In this document: piece after piece, positions 33,046 through 41,749 of the stretch
Layout of the letters: the number at the start of each line of letters is the position of its first letter
How positions within the stretch are numbered: the first letter of the stretch is position 1
Assembly (NCBI GenBank): GCA_022782265.1
Contig: JALFOM010000101.1
Location: 1-64,000 of the forward strand
DNA: 64,000 bases
Origin: Clostridiales bacterium
GTDB taxonomy: Bacteria > Bacillota > Clostridia > Oscillospirales > Oscillospiraceae
Direction of reading: 5' to 3'
Program-made: the position numbers and the translations under genes
The notes under the pieces: generated by a model
Seen by the model: the letters and a program-made list of their open reading frames with translations, nothing else
The model's database searches: none
Told to the model about the DNA's origin: nothing

Positions 33046-33660
33046 TTATTTTTTTATGACCACACGGTTTCCGTGGACGGAGAGCTTGCCGCCGCAGTAG
33101 AGGGCCACGGCCTGGGACAGAAGCTTCCACTCCGCCTCCTCCATCACCCGGCGGCGGAGAGACTCCGGGTCGTCGTCCGGCAGCACGTCCACCGCTTTTT
33201 GCAGGATGATGCTGCCCACGCGGCCGTCGCCGTCGGCAAAGTAGGCGGTGGCTCCCGTGACCTTTACGCCCCGCTCCAGCACAGCCCGGTGGATATCCCC
33301 CTCCTCGTTTTCAAAGGCGGGGTAGATGGCAGGATAGGTGCCGATAATGCGGTTTTTGAACTGGTAAGGGATGACGCCCAGAGGCAGGTCGTAGCCCGCC
33401 AGGATCACAAGCTCAATGTCCATATCCCGCAGCTTGTTGGCAACGGCCATGCTGTGGCTGGTCATGGTGGGAAACAGCTCCGGGTCCACCACATAGGCCG
33501 GCACCCCGGCATTCAGGGCCCGCGCCATGGCATAGGCGTCCTTCTGGGGCGAGATCACCGCCACCAGCTCAAAATCCGGTATCTCTTTGAAATACATGGA
33601 GTCCAGTATCGCCTGGAGCTTTGTCCCGTCTCCGGCAACAAGCGCCGCCGCTCTTACCAT
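33046..33660 (-). CDS. PurN-like formyltransferase-fold protein lacking catalytic residues
   Basis: 204 residues, the size of GAR transformylase. The Rossmann opening AAALVAGDGTKLQAIL, ELVILAGYDLPL and a C-terminal SLRRRVMEEAEWKLLSQAVAL match PurN. However, the catalytic segment NIHPSLLP of active enzymes reads GTYPAIYP: the Asn and His are replaced by Gly and Tyr. The third catalytic Asp region (FADGDGRVGSIILQ) is also altered. Formyl transfer is therefore doubtful; it may bind a related nucleotide or have a regulatory role. It stands alone between a bidirectional terminator and a divergent operon. Confidence 0.8.
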   Translation of the reverse strand: MVRAAALVAGDGTKLQAILDSMYFKEIPDFELVAVISPQKDAYAMARALNAGVPAYVVDPELFPTMTSHSMAVANKLRDMDIELVILAGYDLPLGVIPYQFKNRIIGTYPAIYPAFENEEGDIHRAVLERGVKVTGATAYFADGDGRVGSIILQKAVDVLPDDDPESLRRRVMEEAEWKLLSQAVALYCGGKLSVHGNRVVIKK

Positions 33661-33715
33661 TTCCTATCCCCGCTTCCTTCGGCCAGAGGCCGCACATTCT
33701 CCCGTGATTAAAGAC

Positions 33716-33744
33716 TTGTGAATTGGAGCAAATCAGGCTATAAT
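33716..33744 (+). promoter_or_regulatory. Promoter ahead of the phosphatase-GNAT operon
   Basis: TTGTGA (33716-33721), 17-bp spacer, perfect TATAAT (33739-33744), about 98 bp before the ATG at 33842. Confidence 0.5.
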
Positions 33745-33841
33745 ACCTGTGACTTGATTTGACACGACTTGCTCAGCATCCCTTATTAATACTTTATTAT
33801 ACTGTATTCGACGGCGGCGGTCAAGATTTGGAGGCGCAGTT

Positions 33842-34969
33842 ATGACGGAAATTTATCTCATTCGGCACACCCAGGCAGAGGGAAATCTCTACCGGGTGAT
33901 GCAGGGCCACTGGGACGGCGGCGTGACCGAGCTGGGTCTGCGGCAGATTGATCTGCTGGCAGAGCGCTTTAAAAACATACATATTGACGCGCTGTATTCC
34001 AGCGACCTGTACCGCGCCCGGATGACCGCCACGGCCATCAGCCGCTGGCATAATCTCCCCATACAGACCGAGCCGCTGCTGCGGGAGATCAACGTAGGCC
34101 CCTGGGAGACAAAGTTTTTCGCGGACGTGGCCTATGAGCAGCCCGAAAAAATGCTGGGCTTCATCTCCGACCAGGAGCACTGGCAGCTGGATGGGGCGGA
34201 GACCTACCCCCAGGTCCGGGACCGGGCCTACCCCGCCTTTGCGCGCATCGCCCGGGAGAATGACGGGAAGGTGGTCGCGGTGGTAAGCCACGGCGTCACC
34301 ATCCGCTGCCTGCTGTCCCGTGTGACGGGGTACAGCCTGGACGACACGGAGCATATCCCCCTCTGCGCCAACACCGGCGTCAGCAAGCTGCGCTATGAAG
34401 ACGGCCGCTTCACCGTGGAGTATATCAACGACCACAGCCACCTGGACTGCCTGGCGCTGGCCCCCTGGAGCAGGACGCCGGAGCTGCGGGCGGAGCCGCT
34501 GGATTGGGAAAAGGATACTGAATATTACACCGGCTGTTACGCCGATGCATGGGCAGCGGCCCACGGCTCATTGGCCCATTTTTCTCCGGAGCCCTATCTG
34601 CGCTGCGCCCGGGAACACAGCCGGACAGATCCGGGTGCCGTTTTAAAGCTCTATTATAAAGATGAGCCTGCCGGGCTGGTGGATCTGGACACGGCCCGGG
34701 GCGCCCACGCGGGCTACGGCTGGATCAGTCTGCTTTACCTGACGCCGGAATTTCGCGGCCGGGGCTGCGCTGTGCAGCTTCTCGGCCGGGCGGTTTTCCA
34801 CTATACCGGCCTTGGCCGCCATGCCCTGCGGCTGCATGTGGCGGAGGACAACAAGCCGGCAGTGGAATTTTATAAAAGAAACGGCTTTCAGCTGCTGTCC
34901 TGGGAGGACAACGCCGCAGGCCGCCTGCTGCTGATGGAAAAATCGCTGGAGGAACACCGCCATGCATGA
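33842..34969 (+). CDS. Histidine phosphatase (phosphoglycerate-mutase-like) fused to a GNAT acetyltransferase
   Basis: 375 residues in two domains. Residues ~1-205 are a histidine phosphatase with LIRHT (phospho-accepting H9) and VSHGVTIRC. Residues ~225-372 are a GNAT fold with YLTPEFRGRGCAVQLLGRAV, the acetyl-CoA pyrophosphate loop, and EDNKPAVEFYKRNGF. The two could act in sequence on a phosphorylated amine, but no substrate is known. GGAG precedes the ATG. Its stop overlaps the start of the metallophosphatase gene by 8 nt (ATGCATGA), implying translational coupling. Confidence 0.88.
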   Translation: MTEIYLIRHTQAEGNLYRVMQGHWDGGVTELGLRQIDLLAERFKNIHIDALYSSDLYRARMTATAISRWHNLPIQTEPLLREINVGPWETKFFADVAYEQPEKMLGFISDQEHWQLDGAETYPQVRDRAYPAFARIARENDGKVVAVVSHGVTIRCLLSRVTGYSLDDTEHIPLCANTGVSKLRYEDGRFTVEYINDHSHLDCLALAPWSRTPELRAEPLDWEKDTEYYTGCYADAWAAAHGSLAHFSPEPYLRCAREHSRTDPGAVLKLYYKDEPAGLVDLDTARGAHAGYGWISLLYLTPEFRGRGCAVQLLGRAVFHYTGLGRHALRLHVAEDNKPAVEFYKRNGFQLLSWEDNAAGRLLLMEKSLEEHRHA

Positions 34970-36068
34970 CTCTCCCGCCAGAATACTGCCCCTGAAAATA
35001 GAACAGGGGCGGCGGATATTGGTGGTGTCCGATATCCACGGAAATCTGCCCTATCTCAAAGGGCTTTTGAACAAAGCCGCTTTCTCTGACAGCGACGAGC
35101 TGATCATCGACGGCGACTTTCTGGAAAAGGGCGCGGAAAGTCTCAATACCCTGCGGTATATCATGGCGCTGAGCCGGCGGGGAAAGGTCCACACGGTCTG
35201 CGGCAACTGTGACGGCTGGATCGACATCTTCAAACAGGATGCCGAGCGGGACGACAGGACCCTGCGCTACATGATGTGGAAAAAGAGCGGCCTGCTCTGG
35301 GACATGTGCAACGATTCCGGCATCGACCCCTTCGAGCTGGAGGATTTCGGCCAGGTCAAAAAGGAGCTTTTCCGCCGCTATACCCCGGAGTGGGAGTTTC
35401 TGGCCCGGCTGCCCCACGCCATCGAGACGGAGCACTATATCTTTGCCCACGCCGCAGTCCTGCCCGGCAAGCCCCTGCGGCAGCACCTTGAAGGGGAGCT
35501 GACCCGTTTCGACGCCTTCATGAAGCAGGACTTCCACTTTGACAAATGGGTCATTGTGGGGCATTACCCCGTGATGCTTTACGGCGAGAACATCGTCTGC
35601 GCCAATCCCATCATTGGCCGGGATAAGCGCATCATCAGCATCGACGGCGGCTGCGTACTGAAGGACGACGGGCAGCTGAACGCCCTTGTGATCCCCTATG
35701 AGGGCAGCGAGGATTTCTCCTGGGTGGCTTACGACCCCTTCCCGGTCTGCACCGTGCTGGATGAGCAGGCGGAAGGCACCGGCTCCTATTACATCCGCTG
35801 GGGTGACAGCCAGGTGCAGGTGCTGCAGCGGGGCCCGGAATTCTCCCGCTGCCGCCATGTGCGCACCGGCTATGAGATGGACATTCTGACAAAATACCTT
35901 TTTACCGGCGAGGAATTTACCGACTGCAACGACTGCACGGACTATATCCTGCCCCTGCACCCCGGCGACAGGGTGAGCCTGGTGGAAAAGACCTCACGGG
36001 GCTTTTTCGTCAAGCATGACGGGGTATCCGGCTGGTATTACGGAGACTTGGAGCGAAGCTATGGCTGA
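34962..36068 (+). CDS. Metallophosphoesterase with a C-terminal SH3-like region
   Basis: 368 residues. The calcineurin-like metal-binding motifs are in order: VVSDIHGNLPYL, IIDGDFLEKG, VCGNCDGW (GN-x-D with Cys instead of His), IVGHYPVM. This is the PP1/YfcE-type dimetal phosphoesterase fold. Beyond ~260 the chain continues for 100 residues ending in GDRVSLVEKTSRGFFVKHDGVSGWYYGDL, which resembles a bacterial SH3 domain. Substrate unknown. It overlaps both neighbours by 8 nt, so the three genes are translationally coupled. Confidence 0.82.
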   Translation: MHDSPARILPLKIEQGRRILVVSDIHGNLPYLKGLLNKAAFSDSDELIIDGDFLEKGAESLNTLRYIMALSRRGKVHTVCGNCDGWIDIFKQDAERDDRTLRYMMWKKSGLLWDMCNDSGIDPFELEDFGQVKKELFRRYTPEWEFLARLPHAIETEHYIFAHAAVLPGKPLRQHLEGELTRFDAFMKQDFHFDKWVIVGHYPVMLYGENIVCANPIIGRDKRIISIDGGCVLKDDGQLNALVIPYEGSEDFSWVAYDPFPVCTVLDEQAEGTGSYYIRWGDSQVQVLQRGPEFSRCRHVRTGYEMDILTKYLFTGEEFTDCNDCTDYILPLHPGDRVSLVEKTSRGFFVKHDGVSGWYYGDLERSYG

Positions 36069-38019
36069 GATTTTTGAATTTTTGCCCGTGTCCAAAGCGG
36101 ACATGGAGGAGCGCGGCTGGTGGTGGTACGACTTTCTGCTGGTCACCGGCGACGCCTATGTGGATCACCCCAGCTTCGGCACGGCGGTGATCGGACGGGT
36201 ACTGGAGGCGGAGGGCTACCGGGTGGCGGTGCTGGCCCAGCCGGACTGGCACTCGGCGGAGGCTTTCCGGGCTATGGGCCGGCCCCGCCTGGGCGTGATG
36301 ATCGGCTCCGGCAACTTAGACTCCATGGTGGCCCACTACACCGCCGCCAAAAAGCGCCGCAGTGAGGACTTCTACTCCCCCGGCAAAAAGGCGGGACTGC
36401 GCCCCGACCACGCGGTGATCGTGTACGCCAACCGGGCCAGAGAGGCCTTTCCCGACCTGCCCATTGTCATCGGCGGACTGGAGGCTTCCCTGCGCCGCTT
36501 TGCCCACTATGATTACTGGGACGACAAGGTGCGCCGCAGCGCCCTGGCAGACGCCGGGGCGGATATCCTGGTCTACGGCATGGGGGAATACGCCACACGG
36601 GAGATCGCCCGGCGGCTGAAAAAGAAGGAGCCTGCCGGCTCCCTGACGGACATCCGGGGCACGGCCGTGCTGGTCAGCGATCCTTCCGTCTGTGCCTACG
36701 ACAGCCTGACCCTGCCCTCCTTCGAGGCGGTCAGCAGCAGCATGACCGATTACGCCGACGCCACACGGGTGGAGTATGAGGAGCACGATCCTGTCCGGGG
36801 CAAGGCCCTGATCCAGCAGCACGGGAACCGTTACCTCATTGTCAACCCGCCCGCCATGCCCCTGAGCACGGAGGAGCTGGACTTTGTGGCGGAGCTGCCC
36901 TATACCAGGCAGTACCACCCCATGTACGAGCCTATGGGCGGCGTGCCCGCCATTGAGGAGGTCAAATTCTCCGTCATCCACAACCGGGGCTGCTTCGGAG
37001 GCTGCAACTTCTGTTCCCTGGCCTTCCATCAGGGCCGGATGGTCACTTCCCGCAGCCATGAGAGCGTGATCCGGGAGGTGACGGCCCTGACCAGATTCCC
37101 GGATTTCAAGGGCTATATCAACGATGTAGGCGGCCCTTCCGCCAACTTCCGGCACCCCTCCTGCGCAAAGCAGCTGAAATACGGCATGTGCGCCCAAAAG
37201 CGCTGTCTGGCCCCCACCCCCTGCCCCAACATTGACGCGGACCACTCCGACTATCTGGCCCTGCTGCGCAAGCTGCGGAATATCCCCGGGGTGAAAAAGG
37301 TCTTCGTCCGCAGCGGCATCCGCTACGATTATATGCTGGAGGACAAAAATCAGGCGTTCTTTGCCGAGCTGGTGAAGTACCACATCTCCGGCCAGCTGAA
37401 GGTAGCGCCGGAGCACTGCATCGACTCGGTTCTGGACTACATGGGCAAGCCCCATATCGGCGTATACGAGAAGTTCATGGACCAGTACCGCCGCCTGAAC
37501 GACAAATACAGCAAGGAGCAGTATATCGTGCCCTATCTGATGAGCTCCCACCCGGGCAGCACTTTGCAGGACGCGGTGGCCCTGGCGGAGTATCTCAACA
37601 GCAAGGGGCGGCAGCCGGAGCAGGTGCAGGACTTCTACCCCACCCCCGGCACCATCTCCACCTGCATGTACTACACCGGGCTTGATCCCATCACCATGAA
37701 GCCGGTCTATGTGGCCAAAAGCTACCATGAAAAGGCCATGCAGCGGGCGCTGCTCCAGTGGAAGCGGCCGGACAAGCGGAAGCTTGTGATCGAGGCGCTG
37801 AAGGAGGCGGGCCGGGAGGATTTGATCGGCTACGGGCCAAAGTGCCTGGTGCGGCCGGACGCGCCCTCCGGGAAGCCCGCGGGCAAGAAGCCGGAGAAAA
37901 AGCCGGAGAAAAAAGCCCCGGCGGCGCCGAAAAAGCCCGCCGGGAAAAAGGCAGGCTGGGCCAAGGCCAAGCCCAAAAAGAACGCCCGCCCCGGCAGCGG
38001 GCGGAAAAAGAGGGTCTGA
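36061..38019 (+). CDS. YgiQ-family radical SAM protein
   Basis: 652 residues. The N-terminal ~280 residues match the YgiQ N-terminal domain (FLPVSKADMEERGWWWYDFLLVTGDAYVDHP). The radical SAM cluster cysteines are C311, C315 and C318 in RGCFGGCNFC. The C-terminal ~60 residues are a Lys/Pro/Ala-rich tail (PEKKPEKKAP and similar) that could bind nucleic acid. The function of YgiQ is not established; a 4Fe-4S/SAM radical reaction on an unknown substrate is expected. The ATG at 36061 lies within the end of the preceding gene. Confidence 0.88.
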   Translation: MAEIFEFLPVSKADMEERGWWWYDFLLVTGDAYVDHPSFGTAVIGRVLEAEGYRVAVLAQPDWHSAEAFRAMGRPRLGVMIGSGNLDSMVAHYTAAKKRRSEDFYSPGKKAGLRPDHAVIVYANRAREAFPDLPIVIGGLEASLRRFAHYDYWDDKVRRSALADAGADILVYGMGEYATREIARRLKKKEPAGSLTDIRGTAVLVSDPSVCAYDSLTLPSFEAVSSSMTDYADATRVEYEEHDPVRGKALIQQHGNRYLIVNPPAMPLSTEELDFVAELPYTRQYHPMYEPMGGVPAIEEVKFSVIHNRGCFGGCNFCSLAFHQGRMVTSRSHESVIREVTALTRFPDFKGYINDVGGPSANFRHPSCAKQLKYGMCAQKRCLAPTPCPNIDADHSDYLALLRKLRNIPGVKKVFVRSGIRYDYMLEDKNQAFFAELVKYHISGQLKVAPEHCIDSVLDYMGKPHIGVYEKFMDQYRRLNDKYSKEQYIVPYLMSSHPGSTLQDAVALAEYLNSKGRQPEQVQDFYPTPGTISTCMYYTGLDPITMKPVYVAKSYHEKAMQRALLQWKRPDKRKLVIEALKEAGREDLIGYGPKCLVRPDAPSGKPAGKKPEKKPEKKAPAAPKKPAGKKAGWAKAKPKKNARPGSGRKKRV

Positions 38020-38022
38020 AAA

Positions 38023-38310
38023 ATGGCGTTTTTTCTTTCAGACCCCAGGCGTATACTGTATTGCTGGCTGGCCCTGATGAGCCTGCTGCTATTTGTGACC
38101 ATGGGCGCGGATAAACGGCGGGCGATAAAGGGAGCTCGGCGGGTGCCCGAAGCCCGGCTTTTCACCCTGGCGCTGATCGGCGGTGCCGTGGGCGGCTGGC
38201 TTGGCATGTATGCCTTCCGGCATAAGACAAAACATGGGAAATTTATTATCGGCTTTCCACTTATCGCTCTGCTTCAGCTGGGGCTGTGCGTTTATCTGGC
38301 GGCGGGCTGA
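38023..38310 (+). CDS. DUF1294 membrane protein
   Basis: 95 residues with about three hydrophobic segments. The central RRVPEARLFTLALIGGAVGGWLGMYAFRHKTKH is the DUF1294 signature. Function unknown. It begins 3 bp after the YgiQ stop and lies 17 bp before bioY, so it is part of the same transcript. In other bacteria DUF1294 may be fused to a cold-shock domain; here it is the membrane part alone. Confidence 0.87.
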   Translation: MAFFLSDPRRILYCWLALMSLLLFVTMGADKRRAIKGARRVPEARLFTLALIGGAVGGWLGMYAFRHKTKHGKFIIGFPLIALLQLGLCVYLAAG

Positions 38311-38327
38311 GACAGGAGGAACAAAAA

Positions 38328-38909
38328 ATGCAGAGAGAAAAGACAAAATTCACCCCCAAAGACATGGCATATATCGCCCTGCTGGTTGTTGTGATCGCGG
38401 TATGCTCCTGGATCTCCATCCCCTCGGTGGTGCCCTTCACCATGCAGACCTTCGGCGTTTTCTGCGCCGTAGGGCTTCTGGGCGGCTTCCGGGGCACGGT
38501 GGCCGTGCTGATCTACATCCTGATGGGGCTTATCGGCCTGCCGGTGTTTTCCAACTTCAACGGCGGCGTGGGCTATCTGATGGGCCCCACCGGCGGATAC
38601 ATTGTGGGCTTTCTGTTTACGGCGCTGGTGTACTGGCTTTTGGAAAAGCTTTTCGGCAAGAGCCTGCTCTGCCGCATACTCGCCATGGCGCTGGGGCTTA
38701 TCGTCTGTTACGCCTTCGGCACCTTCTGGTTTGTGGAGGTCTACTCCCGGGCAAACGGGCCCATCAGCGTGGCCGCCGCTCTGGCCATGTGCGTGCTGCC
38801 CTTTATCCTGCCCGACGCGGTGAAGATCTTTCTGGCGCTGCTCATCACCGGGCGGCTCTCTCCCGTACTGCGGATTGACAAAGGCATAAAAAATGAAGAG
38901 AAGGGCTGA
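38328..38909 (+). CDS. bioY: BioY-family biotin ECF transporter S component
   Basis: 193 residues with six hydrophobic helices, typical of BioY. The N-terminal SIPSVVPFTMQTFGVF and FSNFNGGVGYLMGPTGGYIVGF are the family hallmarks of the biotin-binding site. It would import biotin together with a shared ECF ATPase/T module encoded elsewhere. AGGAGG precedes the ATG at 38328; the frame upstream is open inside the DUF1294 gene but lacks a ribosome site. Its last codons form the 5' arm of the palindromic terminator at 38892-38925. Confidence 0.92.
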   Translation: MQREKTKFTPKDMAYIALLVVVIAVCSWISIPSVVPFTMQTFGVFCAVGLLGGFRGTVAVLIYILMGLIGLPVFSNFNGGVGYLMGPTGGYIVGFLFTALVYWLLEKLFGKSLLCRILAMALGLIVCYAFGTFWFVEVYSRANGPISVAAALAMCVLPFILPDAVKIFLALLITGRLSPVLRIDKGIKNEEKG

Positions 38910-38925
38910 TGCCCTTCTCTTCATT
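38892..38925 (+). terminator. Palindromic terminator copy 1, overlapping the end of bioY
   Basis: A perfect 15-bp stem (38892-38906 with 38911-38925) with a TGAT loop. The 5' arm encodes the last bioY codons and the loop holds the stop. An identical copy lies at 39134-39167. Confidence 0.75.
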
Positions 38926-39133
38926 CAGCTTGTCAAAAAAGTCCTGTAAGGACTTTTTTGACCGCTTCAACCGCCGAGCGTTTTGAAGAATTCAAAACGC
39001 TGCTTCGCCCAAAAAACTTGAAAAATCAAGCTTTTTTGCGGCGGATTATTGGACTGCGAGGCGGGCCTTGCCCCCTCGCGCTCCCCCGCGTCTCTATTGT
39101 CGACGACTGACGCATAGTTTTTTGACTGTCTCA
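38926..39133. repeat. Structured multi-hairpin spacer between two identical terminators
   Basis: This gene-free stretch contains nested inverted repeats: 38932-38944 with 38950-38962 (13 bp), 38977-38987 with 38991-39001 (11 bp), and an A-rich stem around 39011-39037. CCGCCG (38971-38976) pairs with CGGCGG (39039-39044) around the last two. GTCAAAAAA (38932-38940) also matches TTTTTTGAC at 39118-39126 as possible ends. It looks like an inserted repeat element rather than a coding region. Confidence 0.6.
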
Positions 39134-39172
39134 AATGAAGAGAAGGGCTGATGCCCTTCTCTTCATTTTATC
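39134..39172 (+). terminator. Palindromic terminator copy 2
   Basis: Identical 34-bp palindrome to 38892-38925, here followed by TTTTATC. It lies next to the end of the DUF378 gene on the opposite strand. Confidence 0.75.
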
Positions 39173-39383
39173 ATGCTCCGTCGTCGGTAACGGTGTCGCT
39201 GCGGAACAGCAGGGAAATGCACCACAGAGCCGCAAGGCCAACCAGCGTGTAGACGACCCGGCTGACGGTGGCGGTCTGCCCGCCGAACAGCCATGCTACG
39301 ATATCAAAGCGAAACAGTCCAATACTGCCCCAGTTGATGCCGCCGATTATTGCCAGCGTCAGAGCGATTCGATCCATTATCAT
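39171..39383 (-). CDS. DUF378 small membrane protein
   Basis: 70 residues with two hydrophobic segments. DRIALTLAIIGGINWGSIGLFRFDIVAWLFGG is the highly conserved DUF378 core (GxxNWGxxG). Function unknown. GAGGAGA precedes the ATG at 39383; six more upstream codons are open without a ribosome site. It stands alone. Confidence 0.85.
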   Translation of the reverse strand: MIMDRIALTLAIIGGINWGSIGLFRFDIVAWLFGGQTATVSRVVYTLVGLAALWCISLLFRSDTVTDDGA

Positions 39384-39403
39384 GAACCTGTCTCCTCTCA
39401 ATT

Positions 39404-39608
39404 GGTTTCCCCTATATTGTTACCGCGAAAAAAGAAAATATACATTCGACAAAACTAGTGTCCCTTCGCTCTTTACAAGTTTTCAAAAGAGGAGTATTCT
39501 TTAAGCACAGCTTATCCAATTGGTCTTTTCTTTGAAAAGACCCGGCTCATATCTTTATCCCACAACCCTGTTTTGCGGGCTGATGAAAATCAGCCCGCGC
39601 TTTTTTTA
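39404..39608 (+). other. Intergenic stretch with hairpins and terminator; possible small RNA
   Basis: No protein gene is seen. On the plus strand a 9-bp hairpin (39522-39530 with 39534-39542) is followed by an intrinsic-terminator-like hairpin (39575-39584 with 39589-39598) and seven T. No plus-strand gene precedes this terminator, so a small RNA is possible. However, the T run is also the Lys-rich end of the minus-strand gene, so the terminator could be coincidental. Confidence 0.3.
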
Positions 39609-40327
39609 TGTTTTTTCTGTTTTAAAATGAACGGCAGGTACAGGAAAAGCCACACAATCGCGATCAGGGGGATATAGCCCAGAAGATAGCCGGGCCGGCC
39701 CAAAAAGGCGAACAGCTCCAGCGGTGAGCCGGGAGAGGGCCAGTTGAGGAAAAGGTAATTGGTATTGGTCAGAACATCGAATACATAAACCGGGATCGCG
39801 ATAGCCAGCATGATCCCCAGGCATTGGGGCAGGCTTTCTACATCCGGGCGGATGTCTCTGCCAGGGACCTGCATCAGAATCGTGCAGAAGACCAGAATAT
39901 GCAGGGCAAAGGAACAGACCGTCATAAAGTGCAGGGCCGGATAATAGCTCCAGTCCGGAAAGAGCAGCGCTGCCGCCGCGCCGGGCATACAAAAGGCATA
40001 GAGAAATTGCCCGGTGAGTCTGCCGCCCCCCAGGGCGTGGAAAAAGCTGATATACACCGCCATCGCGCACAGATGCAGCGGCAGCCTGCCAATGGTATAG
40101 GCCCCGCTGACGATCAGCAGCACTGCCCGAAGCAGTTGGAGGGCCAGCGCCGCGGAGGCGAGCGCCAGGCGCAGCCGTCTCCGCTTTTCTCCGCCCAAAT
40201 GCCGGTAGAGCAGGCAGAGGAGCAGCGCGCTCAGGGCCGCCGCAATCAGATACAGGCCATGGGCAGTGGAAAACAGGCCGAAGCCCTCCGCTTCCGGGCC
40301 GATTGAAAAATCAAAAAAGCGTTCCAT
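39590..40327 (-). CDS. TIGR02206/YwaF-family membrane protein
   Basis: 245 residues with about seven membrane helices. GRLPLHLCAMAVYISFF and the C-terminal PLIAIVWLFLYLPF are typical of the YwaF/TIGR02206 family of unknown function. The end is Lys-rich. The ATG at 40327 is preceded by a weak AGGAA; an upstream TTG at 40366 is a possible alternative start adding 13 residues. It is divergent from the antiporter gene. Confidence 0.82.
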   Translation of the reverse strand: MERFFDFSIGPEAEGFGLFSTAHGLYLIAAALSALLLCLLYRHLGGEKRRRLRLALASAALALQLLRAVLLIVSGAYTIGRLPLHLCAMAVYISFFHALGGGRLTGQFLYAFCMPGAAAALLFPDWSYYPALHFMTVCSFALHILVFCTILMQVPGRDIRPDVESLPQCLGIMLAIAIPVYVFDVLTNTNYLFLNWPSPGSPLELFAFLGRPGYLLGYIPLIAIVWLFLYLPFILKQKKHKKSAG

Positions 40328-40431
40328 GTTCCTGATAGTATGCTCCAGTCTGTTATATTTATGCAATTTGATGCTTGAAATTCGCTGTGCAGCGTTTTAT
40401 AATGGCGCGGCTTGAAGAAAGGATTGGAAAA

Positions 40432-41727
40432 ATGACTGCATTGTTATCTCTGGCTGTTGCCATGTTCGCGGGTCTGATGATGACCCGTCTGCTGAAAAAA
40501 TCCCGCCTGCCTGACGTGACCGCCTATCTGGTGGCTGGCGTGCTCATCGGCCCCTGCGTGATCGGCGCGCTGCATATCCCCGGTCTCGGCTTTTCCAGCT
40601 ATGAGGAGTTGGAGAATGTGGGCCTCATCTCCGATGTGGCCCTGGGCTTTATCGCTTTTTCCATCGGCAATGAATTTCGCGCCTCTCAGCTGAAGGAGAC
40701 CGGCAAACAGGCCCTGGTCATCGGCATATTGCAGGCCACCGCCGCCACGCTGCTGGTGGACATCGCCCTGCTGATCTTCCACGTTATCCGCCCCGATGTG
40801 CTGTCTGTCCCGGCAGCCATCACCTTAGGCGCCATTGCCGCGGCCACCGCCCCTGCTGCCACGCTGATGGTGGTGCGCCAGTACAAGGCAAAAGGCCCTC
40901 TCACCGATTTGCTGCTGCCCATCGTGGCATTGGACGACGCGGTGGGCCTGGTTCTCTTCGCCGTCAGCTTCGGCATTGCCCGGGCGCTGAGCAGCGGTGT
41001 GGTGGACCTGTTCACCATCATCGTCAATCCCATTGTGGAGATCATAGGCTCCCTGCTTTTAGGCGCCCTGGCCGGATTTTGCCTTACCAGGATCGAAAAG
41101 CTTTTCAACTCCAACACCAACCGCCTGAACCTGACCATCAGCTTTGTTTTTCTGACAGTGGCGCTGTCTATGGTGAGCTTCCGGATTGGCCCTGTCACCG
41201 TGGGCTTCTCTTCCCTGCTGGTGTGTATGATGCTGGGCTGCGTTTTCTGCAACCTCTGCCCCCTGTCCGGTGAGATTATGGCAAATGCCGACCGCTGGAC
41301 CTCCCCGCTGCTGCTGCTGTTTTTCGTGATCTCCGGCGCGGAGCTGGAGCTGGGCGTATTTGCAAAGCTGTCCTCGGTGCTGATCGGTATAGTATACATC
41401 CTCTCCCGCTCTGTGGGCAAGTATGTGGGCGCCCGGGAATCCGCCAGGCTGGTTCACTGCGACAAGAACGTGGTGGACTATCTGGGCATTACCCTGCTGC
41501 CCCAGGCGGGCGTGGCCCTGGGCATGTGCGTCACCGCATCGGCGCTGCCCGGTGACGGTGCACTGATCCGCAATATTGTACTCTTTGCTGTGCTGATCTA
41601 TGAGCTGGTCGGCCCCATGATGACCAAATGGGCGCTCACCAGGGCCGGGGATATCCGGCCTCAGAGCGAAGAAGTTCTCAACCGCCGCCAGAACAAGCTG
41701 AAAGCCCTTGGAACGCAGGATAAATAA
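40432..41727 (+). CDS. CPA2-type cation/proton antiporter
   Basis: 431 residues with about twelve membrane helices. LPDVTAYLVAGVLIGP near the N terminus and PIVALDDAVGLVLFAVSFG, with the paired Asp residues of the ion-binding site, are typical of Na+/H+ or K+/H+ exchangers of the CPA2 group. No cytoplasmic TrkA-N/KTN domain follows, unlike KefB/C. AAAGGA is placed about 8-10 nt before the ATG at 40432; upstream in-frame ATGs at 40375 and 40402 are less likely. A bidirectional terminator follows. Confidence 0.88.
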   Translation: MTALLSLAVAMFAGLMMTRLLKKSRLPDVTAYLVAGVLIGPCVIGALHIPGLGFSSYEELENVGLISDVALGFIAFSIGNEFRASQLKETGKQALVIGILQATAATLLVDIALLIFHVIRPDVLSVPAAITLGAIAAATAPAATLMVVRQYKAKGPLTDLLLPIVALDDAVGLVLFAVSFGIARALSSGVVDLFTIIVNPIVEIIGSLLLGALAGFCLTRIEKLFNSNTNRLNLTISFVFLTVALSMVSFRIGPVTVGFSSLLVCMMLGCVFCNLCPLSGEIMANADRWTSPLLLLFFVISGAELELGVFAKLSSVLIGIVYILSRSVGKYVGARESARLVHCDKNVVDYLGITLLPQAGVALGMCVTASALPGDGALIRNIVLFAVLIYELVGPMMTKWALTRAGDIRPQSEEVLNRRQNKLKALGTQDK

Positions 41728-41749
41728 TCCCGGTTTGCACAAAAAGGAA

